Assembly: GCF_008064665.1 (NCBI RefSeq)
Contig: NZ_VRZA01000005.1
Span: 372,001 to 436,000, forward strand
Length of the DNA stretch: 64,000 nucleotides
Source of the DNA: Parahaliea maris
Lineage (GTDB): Bacteria > Pseudomonadota > Gammaproteobacteria > Pseudomonadales > Halieaceae
Direction: 5' to 3'
Shown: in pieces, positions 8,261 through 18,498 of the stretch
Layout of the letters: every line of letters starts with the position of its first letter
Numbering within the stretch: the stretch's first letter is position 1
Made by a program: the position numbers and the translations under genes
The notes under the pieces: model-generated
The model's database searches: none
Seen by the model: only the letters and a program-made list of their open reading frames with translations
Told to the model about the DNA's origin: nothing

Positions 8261-11200
8261 TGAAAACCGAGACACCCACCGGCGTCATCGCCTGGTTCGC
8301 TCGCAACCCGGTGGCGTCTAACCTGTTGATGATCATCATCATGGTGGTGGGACTCGGCAGCGCGTTCACCATTCAGCGCGCCATGTTCCCGACTTTCGAC
8401 ATTCGCACCATTTTTATCAACATGTCCTACCCCGGCGCCCCGCCGGAGGAAGTCGAGCAGGGCATCGTGCTGAAAATCGAAGAGGCCATCAACGACATCG
8501 ACGGCATCAAGCGGGTGGAGTCCGACGCGCTAGAATCTCACGCCCGGGTCATGATCGAACCCCTCGATGGCACCGACGTCAACGAACTCCTCGATGACAT
8601 CAAGAACCGCATCGACGCCATCCTGTTTTTCCCCGAAGAAGCGGAAAAACCCATTATCAGCCAGCCCGAAATCATGTTCCCGGCCATGACCCTGCAGGTG
8701 TCTGGCCCCCTCAGTGAGCGCAGCATGAAGACCCTGGCGGAGGAAATCCGCCGCGAACTGCTGACCTACCCGGAAGTGTCAGCGGCCAGCATCGTCGGTG
8801 CCCGCGATTTCGAGATTTCCATCGAGATTTCGGAACAACTGCTGCGGGAATACCACCTCTCCCTGGGCGAGGTGGCGAACATCATCTCCAGTTCTTCCCT
8901 GGACCTGCCCGCGGGCTCCGTGCGCACCGAGCACGGCGATATCGCCCTGCGCACCCTGGGACAGGCCTACGTGCAGCAGGATTTCGAGAATATCGTGTTG
9001 CGCACGAACCCGGATGGTACCCGCCTGCTGCTCAGGGACATTGCCACCGTAAAAGATGATTTCGAGGAAGCGAAGGGTTTTGCCACCTTCAACGGCCGCT
9101 ACTCCCTGGGGCTGGAACTCTTCGCCATGGGCGAACAGGACATCATCAAGACAGCGGATGTCGCCAAAGCCTACATCGAGCGGAAGAACGCCGAACTGCC
9201 CGAAGGCGTCAGCATCGAAACCTGGGCTGACTCCACCTATTACCTGAAAGGGCGCCTGGGCATGATGATGGGCAACCTCGCCATGGGTGCCCTGCTGGTG
9301 TTCCTGATCCTCGCCCTGTTCCTCGAGATCAAGCTGGCGTTCTGGGTGATGCTGGGCATCCCGGTGTGCTTCCTCGGCGCCATGGCGATGATCAACACCC
9401 CCTACATCCACGCCAGCCTGAACATGATCAGCATCTTCGGCTTTATCCTGGTGCTGGGGATTGTGGTGGATGATGCCATCATCATGGGGGAGAGTGCCTA
9501 CTCGGAAACCGAGCGCCACGGGCACAGCATCGACAACGTGATCCGCGGCGTGTACCGGGTCTCGACCCCGGCCACCTTCGGCGTACTGACCACCATCGTG
9601 GCATTTGCCCCCACCCTGTTCATGGAAGGCATATTTGCCGCCATGCCCGCAGCCTGCGGCTGGGTGGTGATCCTGTGCCTGGCGTTCTCGCTGGTGGAAT
9701 CGAAGTGGATCCTGCCGGCCCACCTCGCCCATAGCGCGCCGACCCGCAACCGCCTGCTGCTGTATATCGACCACATACAGGAAGTGGTCAACGACCGGCT
9801 CAAGCATTTCGTGGAATACCGCTACGCGCCCTTCGTTGCCCGCTGCGTCCGCAACCGCTACCTGACGGTGGCCTCATTTGTATCCGGACTGATCCTGTGT
9901 GGTGGCCTGCTCGCGGGGGGCATTGTGCGCACGGTAATCGCACCGGACATTCCCGGCGAGTTCCTGCATGCCGAAGTCACCATGAGCGAGGGCGTCCCTG
10001 AGCAGCGTACCCTGGCGGCCGTCCAGAGGGTTGTGCGGGCTCTGGAAGAGGTCGAGGAAGAGCACCAGAGCACAACCGGGGGCGAAAAACTCATCACCCA
10101 CATCTTCGCCTATGGCACAGACCAGATATCCGGCGGCGTGGATGTCGAACTGACCAAGGAAGACAAGCGTTCCATCAGTACCCGGGAAATCGAGCGCCGC
10201 TGGCGCGAGAAGATCGGCTACATTCACGGCACCAAGGTATTGGCCATTTCCAGTGCCGACGGGCCGAAGTTCGGGCCCAGCATCGCCTTCGACCTGATGC
10301 ACAAGGACTTCGATACCCTGCGCGCCGCCGCCGAGGAACTGGAAGAGGCACTGCGTCACTACGAGGGGCTCTACGATATCCGCAACGGGGCGAGCGATAC
10401 CCGGGACGAATTTCATATCGATATCCTGCCCGAGGGCGAGGCGCTCGGCCTCACCCGCTACGACCTGGCCAGCCAGGTGCGGCACGCCTTTTACGGCGCC
10501 GAGGCCCAGCGTATCCAGCGCGGTATCGACGAGATCCGGGTCATGGTGCGCTACCCCCGGGCCGACCGGGAGACCGTCAGCAGCCTGCACGACATGTACA
10601 TCCGCACCCCCGACGGCAGCGAAGTCCCCTTCGGCTCGGTGGCACGCCTGAGTGTGGAGCAGGGCCTGCTCAAGGCCACCCATATCAACTTCCAGCGCGC
10701 CGCCGAGGTCACCGCCGAGGCCAACAAGGACCTGGTGGAGCCCAGCCGGGTGATGACCGACATCCAGCAGCGGGTGCTCCCGCAGCTGATGCAGAAATAC
10801 CCGGGCCTGAGCTGGGGCATCTCCGGCCTGGCGGATGAAGAGGCCAAGATGGCCCGCAGCATGGTGATCGGCTTCAGCCTGGCGCTGTTCGGCATCTACG
10901 CGCTGCTGGCAGTGCCGACCAAATCCTACCTGCAACCGCTCATTATCATGGGGGTCATTCCCTTTGGGGTGATCGGCGCAGTGGTGGGCCACTGGATCAC
11001 CGGCTACCCGCTCTCGATGATGTCACTGATGGGGGTCATCGCCCTGTCCGGGGTCGTGGTCAACGACAGCCTGATCCTGGTGGATTACATCAACAAGGCA
11101 ATCCGCGACGGGGTTGCCCCCCTCACCGCGGTGATGGACGCCGGTACTACCCGCTTCCGCGCCATCCTGCTCACCTCCCTGACCACCTTCTTCGGCCTGG

Positions 11201-11391
11201 CGCCAATGCTGCTGGAGCGCAGCGTCCAGGCCCAGGAGATCGTGCCGATGGCTGTGTCCCTGGCCTTTGGCATTGTCTTCGCCACGGTGATTACCCTGCT
11301 GCTGGTCCCGAGCCTGTACATGATTCTCGACGACCTGGCACAGTGGCAGGCAAAACGGACTGCGAACGCGGAGCCCAACCCGGCGCTATAA
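8260..11391 (+). CDS. RND efflux transporter permease (HAE family)
   Basis: A 1043-residue inner-membrane RND pump paired with the adaptor directly upstream. It has the full two-fold repeat of transmembrane blocks and periplasmic porter loops. The TM4 proton-relay acids are visible in GIVVDDAIIMGE. Identity to the first permease is clearly partial, so this is a separate system and not a recent duplicate. The substrate is unknown. No TolC-type channel gene is nearby, so a shared chromosomal channel is expected. It converges on sppA with a 20-bp gap. Confidence 0.93.
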   Translation: MKTETPTGVIAWFARNPVASNLLMIIIMVVGLGSAFTIQRAMFPTFDIRTIFINMSYPGAPPEEVEQGIVLKIEEAINDIDGIKRVESDALESHARVMIEPLDGTDVNELLDDIKNRIDAILFFPEEAEKPIISQPEIMFPAMTLQVSGPLSERSMKTLAEEIRRELLTYPEVSAASIVGARDFEISIEISEQLLREYHLSLGEVANIISSSSLDLPAGSVRTEHGDIALRTLGQAYVQQDFENIVLRTNPDGTRLLLRDIATVKDDFEEAKGFATFNGRYSLGLELFAMGEQDIIKTADVAKAYIERKNAELPEGVSIETWADSTYYLKGRLGMMMGNLAMGALLVFLILALFLEIKLAFWVMLGIPVCFLGAMAMINTPYIHASLNMISIFGFILVLGIVVDDAIIMGESAYSETERHGHSIDNVIRGVYRVSTPATFGVLTTIVAFAPTLFMEGIFAAMPAACGWVVILCLAFSLVESKWILPAHLAHSAPTRNRLLLYIDHIQEVVNDRLKHFVEYRYAPFVARCVRNRYLTVASFVSGLILCGGLLAGGIVRTVIAPDIPGEFLHAEVTMSEGVPEQRTLAAVQRVVRALEEVEEEHQSTTGGEKLITHIFAYGTDQISGGVDVELTKEDKRSISTREIERRWREKIGYIHGTKVLAISSADGPKFGPSIAFDLMHKDFDTLRAAAEELEEALRHYEGLYDIRNGASDTRDEFHIDILPEGEALGLTRYDLASQVRHAFYGAEAQRIQRGIDEIRVMVRYPRADRETVSSLHDMYIRTPDGSEVPFGSVARLSVEQGLLKATHINFQRAAEVTAEANKDLVEPSRVMTDIQQRVLPQLMQKYPGLSWGISGLADEEAKMARSMVIGFSLALFGIYALLAVPTKSYLQPLIIMGVIPFGVIGAVVGHWITGYPLSMMSLMGVIALSGVVVNDSLILVDYINKAIRDGVAPLTAVMDAGTTRFRAILLTSLTTFFGLAPMLLERSVQAQEIVPMAVSLAFGIVFATVITLLLVPSLYMILDDLAQWQAKRTANAEPNPAL

Positions 11392-11411
11392 GGAGTGGTA
11401 CACCGGACTCC

Positions 11412-13259
11412 CTAGAGCGGGCCGGGGCAGGCCAGGCAGCGCATGTAGAGATGGGCGGGATCGCGCAGGGAGACGATCAGGTCCGCGGCTTCCTGCAGTG
11501 GCGCAAGCAGGCGTTCGAGACTTGCGGTGCGCGGCACCAGTGCTTCCAACCCCATCGGGCTGGCCCGTTCCGACAGCTGCTGCAGCAGCAGCTCCCGCGG
11601 CGACAGGGGCTGGTTGATGTATTCCACTTCGGGGGCGTCTAGACCGGCCAGCTCGGCGGCGGCGGCAACCGCCTCCCGCAGGGAACCCAACTCATCCACC
11701 AGGCCCTGCTCGCGGGCATCCGCCGCGCTCCACACCCGGCCCTGGGCCACCGCGTCCACCTGCTCCACGGTCATGCCTCGGCCCTCGGCCACCAGTTCCA
11801 GAAAATTGCGGTAGGTAAATTCAACCGAACTGGTGAGGGCGCTGGCCACCTGCTCGTTCAGGGGCCGGTCCACCCGCAGGGAGCCGGCGAGGTCGGTGGT
11901 ACCCACACCGTCGGTGCTGACCCCCAACCGCCCCATCAGGTCCTCGAAGGTAGGGATCGCCGCGAAAACCCCGATACTGCCGGTAATGGTAGCGGGGGTG
12001 GCGAAGATACGATCGGCACTGGCGGCGATGTAATAGCCCCCTGAGGCTGCCACAGAGCCCATCGAGACAACCACCGGCAGGCCCCCCGCCTGCACCTCGA
12101 GAACCGCCTGGCGAATGACTTCAGACGCGAAAACACTGCCCCCACCACTGTTCACCCGCAGCACCAGGGCCTTCACCCCGTCCCGGGCGGCAGCGTCGCG
12201 GATCAGCCAGGCAAGGCTGTCGCCGCCAATGGAACCCGGCGGTTGTTCCCCCGGCAGGATATTGCCCTCGGCGGTGACCACAGCCACCCGGTCGGTGTGA
12301 GGTTCAGACAGGGACAGGGGCCGCTGGCGCCTGACGTAATGTTCGAAGGTGATGGCCTCGTAGCGATGCTCGGCATCCCGGGCGCCCACCAGGTCGGCCA
12401 GGTAATCGTTGGACTGGCTGTGGGGCATCAATTCATCCACCAGGCCGGCGGCCCGGGCCGCCTTCGCGGTGTCGCCCCCCTGGGCCCGGAGGGCGGCAGC
12501 GTAGCCGTTGACGTAGCTGTTCACCGCCCCGGGTTCAAGCCCGCGGCGCTGTTCCACTTCATCGGTATAACGCTGCCACAGGTCCGTGAGCCAGCGTGCG
12601 GTAATTTCGCGCTCCCCCGGCGACATGTCGTTGCGCAGGTAGGGCTCCGCAACCGACTTGTGCTCACCGGCCTTGAACACGTGGACGTTCACGGAAAGTT
12701 TATCGAGGGCGTCGCGGAAGTAATTGCGATAGCTGCCAAAGCCCTCCAGCGCTACCGCGCCGAAGGGGTGCAGAATCAGGGTGTCGGCCTGGCTCGCCAG
12801 CAGGTACTGGTCCTGGGTGTAGTAGTCGCCCCGGGCGATAATGGGTTTGCCGGAACTGCGAAAGGCCTGCAGCGCTTCGCGAATTTCCAGGGTCTTGCTC
12901 ATACCCACCGACATCAGGCCGTCCAGCTCCAGCACCAGCGCGTTGATTCGGGGGTCTTCCGCCGCATAACGGATGGCGTCGAGCACGTCGCGCAGCAGCA
13001 CCTCGTGACTGGACGGATTGGCCTGTCCGGCCAGGGCGACGAGCGGGTCGACCGGCGAGCGCTCTTCCACCACCACCCCGGTGGGGTTCAGCAGCAGGGC
13101 CGCTTTTGCTGGCAGCGGTTCCGGCCCGCCACCGGAAAAGACCAGGTAGAGCACCACCAGCATCAGCAGGAACACGATATTGGCCAGGGCCTGGCGGACC
13201 CGGGTGACAAAATTCCACAACCCGCCAAAGAACCGGCGCAGGGCCGAGGGCTTACTCAT
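11412..13259 (-). CDS. sppA: Signal peptide peptidase SppA, 67 kDa type (S49)
   Basis: A 615-residue membrane-anchored serine protease that degrades cleaved signal peptides. A single N-terminal membrane helix lies at about residues 24-45. Two S49 domains follow, as in E. coli SppA. The general-base Lys lies in the N-terminal domain (FKAGEHKSVAEPY) and the nucleophilic Ser in the C-terminal domain (GSVAASGGYY). The start at 13259 has GGAGAG just upstream. A longer in-frame extension to 13475 overlaps the DUF2069 gene and is not used. A 16-bp tandem duplication lies immediately upstream. Confidence 0.95.
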   Translation of the reverse strand: MSKPSALRRFFGGLWNFVTRVRQALANIVFLLMLVVLYLVFSGGGPEPLPAKAALLLNPTGVVVEERSPVDPLVALAGQANPSSHEVLLRDVLDAIRYAAEDPRINALVLELDGLMSVGMSKTLEIREALQAFRSSGKPIIARGDYYTQDQYLLASQADTLILHPFGAVALEGFGSYRNYFRDALDKLSVNVHVFKAGEHKSVAEPYLRNDMSPGEREITARWLTDLWQRYTDEVEQRRGLEPGAVNSYVNGYAAALRAQGGDTAKAARAAGLVDELMPHSQSNDYLADLVGARDAEHRYEAITFEHYVRRQRPLSLSEPHTDRVAVVTAEGNILPGEQPPGSIGGDSLAWLIRDAAARDGVKALVLRVNSGGGSVFASEVIRQAVLEVQAGGLPVVVSMGSVAASGGYYIAASADRIFATPATITGSIGVFAAIPTFEDLMGRLGVSTDGVGTTDLAGSLRVDRPLNEQVASALTSSVEFTYRNFLELVAEGRGMTVEQVDAVAQGRVWSAADAREQGLVDELGSLREAVAAAAELAGLDAPEVEYINQPLSPRELLLQQLSERASPMGLEALVPRTASLERLLAPLQEAADLIVSLRDPAHLYMRCLACPGPL

Positions 13260-13270
13260 GGTTTCTCTCC

Positions 13271-13302
13271 GTAGTAACTGCCTGCCGTAGTAACTGCCTG
13301 CC
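13271..13302. repeat. Perfect 16-bp tandem duplication upstream of sppA
   Basis: The unit GTAGTAACTGCCTGCC occurs twice head to tail (13271-13286 and 13287-13302) in the 46-bp gap between the DUF2069 gene and sppA. It abuts a 9-bp inverted repeat, CCGGATCAG/CTGATCCGG (13301-13328), that covers the DUF2069 stop codon. Confidence 0.85.
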
Positions 13303-13305
13303 GGA

Positions 13306-14635
<1,330 letters not shown>

Positions 14636-14747
14636 GGGTTTCTCCGGACAGGCTCAAAAGCCCGGCAGTATAACAAAGCCGGCGCCGGGCCACGGAAGAC
14701 AATACTCGCCTCTCGTTGCGTATCGGCACCCGTGCCATAATGCCGTT

Positions 14748-15977
14748 ATGGACGCTATAAAAGAAAAACTGCAGGGAATCTGGCCGCGCATTCGCTACCT
14801 GTTTCAGCGGTTCGGCAACGACCGCTGTACCGACAACGCCGCCGCGCTCACCTACATGAGCCTGTTTGCGCTGGTCCCGCTGATGACCGTGCTGTACACC
14901 ATGGCCTCTGCGGTCCCGGCCTTCGACGGCCTGGAGACTCGCATCCAGGGATTGATGTTCGAACACATGCTGCCCGACACCAGCTCGGAACTGGAAGGCT
15001 ACCTGTCAGATTTCTCCCGCCAGGCCAAAAACCTGACCGGCTTCGGCATCGTCTTTCTGGTCATCACCGCGGTACTGATGCTGCGCAACATCGAGCGGGC
15101 CTTCAACCAGATCTGGCGCACCGGCGAGAACCGCAGCCCCCTGTCCAGCTTTCTGATCTACTGGGCTGTGCTGAGTCTCGCCCCCATCACCATTGGCCTG
15201 GCGCTGGGGATACCCGGGGCGGTAGCCGCCGCCGCGCTGGTAATCGAGGACTACGACGTCATCGGCGCCACGGACTTCTTTTTGCGCCTGATCCCCCTGT
15301 TACTGACCGCGGCGGCCTTCACCCTGCTCTACGTGTCGGTCCCCAACTGCCGGGTTCCGTTCCGCCACGCCATCGCCGGCGGTGTGCTCGCGGCCATCGC
15401 CTTCAACCTCGCACGCACCCTGTTCACCGCGCTGGTACAGGGCTCCAGCATCACCTTTATCTACGGCGCCTTCGCCGCGGTTCCCCTGTTCCTGCTGTGG
15501 ATCTATGTGTCGTGGAATATCGTCCTCATGGGGGGCATCTTCGTTCACAGCCTGTCCGCCTACCAGAGTTCGGAGCAGGCGGCGCGCCCCACCGTGCTCA
15601 AGGCGCTGGATGTGCTGTACCTGTTCTGGACCCGTCAGCGCAGCGGCAGGCCGGTGCGCGAGATCGAACTGCTCAACGGACGCGTCAAGGTCGTCCAGGG
15701 CCTGGACAGCGAGACCTGGCGCCACCTGCGGGAGGTGTTCAAGCAGCACAATCTCATCGCCCAGAACCAGCGCGGCCACTACCTGCTGAGCCGGGACCTG
15801 CACGGCATTACCTTCTGGCAGGTTAAGGAGTGGGTGGATGCCGAGCGGCCGCTGGCGAAAGAGGACATCGGTGCCCAGATGGCGTGGCAACAGCGCGCCT
15901 ATACCCTGCTGCGTGAGGAGCGCCACCACCAGCGGGAAACCCTGAACATGAATCTCGTGGAGTTGTTTGAAGAATGA
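14748..15977 (+). CDS. yihY: YihY family inner membrane protein
   Basis: A 409-residue membrane protein of the YihY/virulence-factor-BrkB family, once mis-named RNase BN. The N-terminal part (residues 1-260) has about six membrane helices with the family signatures ALTYMSLFALVPLM and GSSITFIYGAFAAVPLFLLW. A soluble region of about 140 residues follows. The transport or regulatory role is unknown. It diverges from arsC as in Pseudomonas, and its stop overlaps the next start (ATGA). Confidence 0.92.
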   Translation: MDAIKEKLQGIWPRIRYLFQRFGNDRCTDNAAALTYMSLFALVPLMTVLYTMASAVPAFDGLETRIQGLMFEHMLPDTSSELEGYLSDFSRQAKNLTGFGIVFLVITAVLMLRNIERAFNQIWRTGENRSPLSSFLIYWAVLSLAPITIGLALGIPGAVAAAALVIEDYDVIGATDFFLRLIPLLLTAAAFTLLYVSVPNCRVPFRHAIAGGVLAAIAFNLARTLFTALVQGSSITFIYGAFAAVPLFLLWIYVSWNIVLMGGIFVHSLSAYQSSEQAARPTVLKALDVLYLFWTRQRSGRPVREIELLNGRVKVVQGLDSETWRHLREVFKQHNLIAQNQRGHYLLSRDLHGITFWQVKEWVDAERPLAKEDIGAQMAWQQRAYTLLREERHHQRETLNMNLVELFEE

Positions 15978-16390
15978 GAATCCTCCTGGCCACCCTGGTG
16001 GTACTACTGGCCGCCTGCAGCAGTGAATCCGACCCTGGCCCCACCGGCCTGGCAGCCCATCGAGGCCAGTGGGTGGTGGTAAACTACTGGGCCAAGTGGT
16101 GCAAACCCTGCATCGAGGAAATCCCGGAGCTGAACCGGCTGGATGCCGGGCACGAGCAGATCCGGGTACTGGGGGTGAATTACGACGGGCTGACCGGGGA
16201 GGAACTGGAGGCCCAGGTGACGGAGCTGGGCGTCGAGTTCCCCATTATCCCCGACCCGGCCGCCGAATTGGGCACGCCGAGGCCGGTGGTCCTGCCCACC
16301 ACGCTGATCCTGAACCCGGATGGGGAGTTGGCGGTGACGCTGGTGGGGCCACAGACGGGGGAGTCGATTCTTGCCGCCATGGAGCGCTGA
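15974..16390 (+). CDS. TlpA-like thioredoxin-fold lipoprotein
   Basis: A 138-residue periplasmic thiol-disulfide reductase candidate. The signal peptide ends in a lipobox, LLAAC, with Cys15 as the acylated residue. The redox motif is WCKPC near residue 43, and the cis-Pro lies in VVLPTT. It is translationally coupled to yihY by a 4-nt overlap. The stop codon lies inside the left end of a palindromic repeat element, so the last few codons may have been contributed by that element. Confidence 0.88.
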   Translation: MRILLATLVVLLAACSSESDPGPTGLAAHRGQWVVVNYWAKWCKPCIEEIPELNRLDAGHEQIRVLGVNYDGLTGEELEAQVTELGVEFPIIPDPAAELGTPRPVVLPTTLILNPDGELAVTLVGPQTGESILAAMER

Positions 16391-16549
16391 ACCCGCACCC
16401 GCGGTACCCGGGGCCCTTCCGGGACACGCCGTGAACCCGCACCCGAAAAGAGGGGTGGGCTCTCCATGGGGGCTCCTCAGTCCGGATGCGGCCCAGACCA
16501 TCCGGGCCGCTGAAGGTCCCGAAAGGCCCCCGGCTACCACGCGTGCTCC
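16381..16549 (+). mobile_element. MITE/REP-like palindromic element, copy A
   Basis: A 169-bp non-coding element framed by GGAGC...GCTCC, with imperfect 27-bp inner inverted repeats at 16399-16425 and 16516-16542. The first 99 bp match the reverse complement of 26244-26146 with only four mismatches. The centre carries CCGGATG/CATCCGG, able to form a small hairpin. It overlaps the stop codon of the TlpA-like gene. It encodes no transposase, so any movement would depend on one supplied elsewhere. Confidence 0.8.
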
Positions 16550-16587
16550 CCCAGACATAATTCCGAATTACGCCCGTATGCCCCAAC

Positions 16588-16618
16588 AAATAAAAAAACC
16601 GGCTCATAAGAGCCGGTT
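16588..16618 (-). terminator. Intrinsic terminator reading on the minus strand
   Basis: AACCGGCTC, loop ATAA, GAGCCGGTT (16597-16618) is preceded on the plus strand by an A-rich run. Read on the minus strand it is therefore a 9-bp hairpin followed by a T-tract, the classical Rho-independent form. No minus-strand gene lies immediately to its right, since cysK runs the other way. It may end an unannotated minus-strand transcript. Confidence 0.75.
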
Positions 16619-16888
16619 GGAACAGAGATAGGGACTATCTCCAGGGGGATCGAGACCTGATGGGGCCCGGCTGGTCGTGTTGACGTCTTGTGGACCTGTC
16701 ACGCCCAGAGCGGGTTACCGCGTTACAACTGACAGTTAAGACTGCCCCCTTGATACGAAGTTCCCCGCCGGGTGGATTTTTTTTCAATCAGAGCCCTGGC
16801 AAGCCCGATGGACACCTTCACCTGCGGCGACTAACCTTGCAGCACTTGCGGCAGCGAGCCGCGACACCACTCCAGGGAGGACCACATC
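16619..16888 (-). ncRNA. Candidate small RNA region between the terminator and cysK
   Basis: This 270-bp gap has no credible ORF. Read on the minus strand toward the terminator it holds a GAGATAG/CTATCTC hairpin (16625-16641) and complementary blocks AGGGGG/CCCCCT that could close a larger stem. It resembles none of the 6S, 4.5S, RNase P or tmRNA signatures I know. On the plus strand the same gap must also contain the cysK promoter and leader. The RNA is suggested only by the orphan terminator and has no recognisable promoter. Confidence 0.3.
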
Positions 16889-17857
16889 ATGGCTGGCGTT
16901 TACGACGACAACGCGGGCACCATCGGCAATACGCCTCTGGTGCGCATCAATCACATCAGCGAGGGAAAAATCTACGCCAAGCTGGAGAATCGCAACCCGG
17001 CCATGTCGGTGAAGTGTCGCATCGGCACTTCCATGGTCAATGCGGCAGAAAAGGACGGCAGCCTGAAACCGGGCATGACGATTGTCGAGCCAACCAGCGG
17101 CAATACCGGGATCGCCCTGGCCTTTGTGGCCGCGGCCCGGGGCTATGGCTGTACCCTGGTGATGCCCAACACCATGAGCCTGGAACGGCGCAAGCTGATG
17201 AAGGCGCTGGGGGCGGACATCATCCTCACCGACGGTGCCAAGGGCATTCCCGCCGCCATTGCCAAGGCGGAGGAAATCCTCGCCTCGGACCCGGCGAAAT
17301 ACTGGGGTCCCCACCAGTTTGAGAACCCCGCCAATCCGGCCATTCACGAGGCCACTACCGGCCCCGAGATCTGGGAAGCGACCAACGGCGAGATCGATAT
17401 CCTGGTGTCCGGCGTAGGCACTGGCGGCACCCTCACGGGCATTTCACGCTACATAAAGAAAACCTGCGGCAAGGCCATCACCACGGTGGCAGTCGAACCT
17501 GCCAGTTCCACTGTGATCGCCGCCGCCAAGGCGGGCGAAGAACCCACCCACGCGCCGCACAAGATCCAGGGGATTGGCGCCGGCATCCTGCCCGCCAACC
17601 TCGACCTGGAGATGGTCGATATGGTGGAGCAGGCCGACAATGAGGAGTCCTTCGCCTGGGCCCACAAGCTCATGCAGAAGGAAGGCATCCTGGCCGGGGT
17701 CTCCTGCGGCGCCGCCATGGCCGTGGCTGATCGCCTGGCCCGTCGCCCGGAAAATGCCGGCAAGACCATCGTGGCCATTCTGCCGGACTCCGGCGAGCGT
17801 TACCTGAGCGGCCCCCTGTTCGAAGGCGTGTTTACCGACAACGAAATGGTGCAGTAA
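16889..17857 (+). CDS. cysK: Cysteine synthase A (O-acetylserine sulfhydrylase)
   Basis: A 322-residue PLP enzyme making cysteine from O-acetylserine and sulfide in the cytoplasm. The PLP Lys is Lys42 in SVKCRIG, the CysK-type form. The substrate loop TSGNTGIA follows near residue 69, with the PLP-phosphate loop GTGGTLTG near residue 176 and the late Ser motif PDSGERYLS. The ATG at 16889 is preceded by a strong GGAGG. A long leader separates it from upstream genes. Confidence 0.96.
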   Translation: MAGVYDDNAGTIGNTPLVRINHISEGKIYAKLENRNPAMSVKCRIGTSMVNAAEKDGSLKPGMTIVEPTSGNTGIALAFVAAARGYGCTLVMPNTMSLERRKLMKALGADIILTDGAKGIPAAIAKAEEILASDPAKYWGPHQFENPANPAIHEATTGPEIWEATNGEIDILVSGVGTGGTLTGISRYIKKTCGKAITTVAVEPASSTVIAAAKAGEEPTHAPHKIQGIGAGILPANLDLEMVDMVEQADNEESFAWAHKLMQKEGILAGVSCGAAMAVADRLARRPENAGKTIVAILPDSGERYLSGPLFEGVFTDNEMVQ

Positions 17858-17862
17858 TACCC

Positions 17863-18498
17863 TCAGTCGTTGGACGGGGCCTGGCTGGAAAGAGTCTGGC
17901 TGGAGAGGGTCTGGCCGGCCCTGTCCAGCAAGCCCTGCAGGCGCTCACGCACTGCCGGCCACTCGCTGTCCAGGATACTGAAGTATACCGAGTCCCTGAG
18001 ATACCCCTGCTGCACCACCATGTGCTGGCGCAGCACCCCCTCACGGGTGGCTCCAATACGCTCCAGGGCCTGCTGCGACCGCAGGTTGCGGGCATCGGCC
18101 TTGAACTCCACCCGGATGCAGCCCAGGCGCTCGAAGGCGTGCTGTAACAGGAGAAATTTGGCCTCGGTGTTTACGCCGGTCCGCTGCCACTCGGCACCCA
18201 GCCAGGTCCAGCCGATCTCCAGACCGCGGTGCTCAGGGCGGATATTCAGGTAACGGGTGCTGCCGGCCACCTTGTCCTTGGCATTTTCCACGATGGCGAA
18301 GGGTAACTGCCCCGGGCTGGCCAGGGCGTCGTCGATCCAGTGCCGGGCATCCGCCTGGTCGACAAAGGCACAGCGCGGCATGTAGGCCCAGTCGGCCTCA
18401 CTGCGCCCCCGCAAGTACAGCCCCTGGGCATGATCCTGGGACAGTGGCTCCAGTCGCACCCGTTCGCCCCGAAGGGTCACCGGGCCCGGCATGTCCAT
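17863..18498 (-). CDS. GNAT N-acetyltransferase, RimJ/RimL-like
   Basis: A 211-residue acetyl-CoA-dependent acetyltransferase of the RimJ/RimL group, whose members acetylate ribosomal protein N termini or small molecules. It shows the family's opening (LRGERVRLEPL), a central beta-strand segment (EIGWTWLGAEWQRTGVNTEA) and the acetyl-CoA-side RSQQALERIGATREGVLR. The start ATG 18498 overlaps the upstream stop by one base (TGATG). The C terminus carries a short perfect reiteration, LSSQTLSSQ, encoded by near-identical 12-bp units. The substrate is unknown. Confidence 0.85.
   Translation of the reverse strand: MDMPGPVTLRGERVRLEPLSQDHAQGLYLRGRSEADWAYMPRCAFVDQADARHWIDDALASPGQLPFAIVENAKDKVAGSTRYLNIRPEHRGLEIGWTWLGAEWQRTGVNTEAKFLLLQHAFERLGCIRVEFKADARNLRSQQALERIGATREGVLRQHMVVQQGYLRDSVYFSILDSEWPAVRERLQGLLDRAGQTLSSQTLSSQAPSND

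Noticed and set aside
12243-13274. Plus-strand open frame of 343 codons
   Set aside because: It is antisense to sppA and shows no domain or ribosome site.
16371-16631. 86-codon plus-strand frame through the palindromic element
   Set aside because: It translates repeat DNA; copy B yields a similar peptide only because the DNA repeats. Not a gene.
16625-16641. GAGATAG/CTATCTC hairpin with GGA in the plus-strand loop, like a CsrA/RsmA site
   Set aside because: A single GGA loop with no further GGA hairpins is too little for a CsrB/RsmZ-type RNA or a CsrA-controlled leader.
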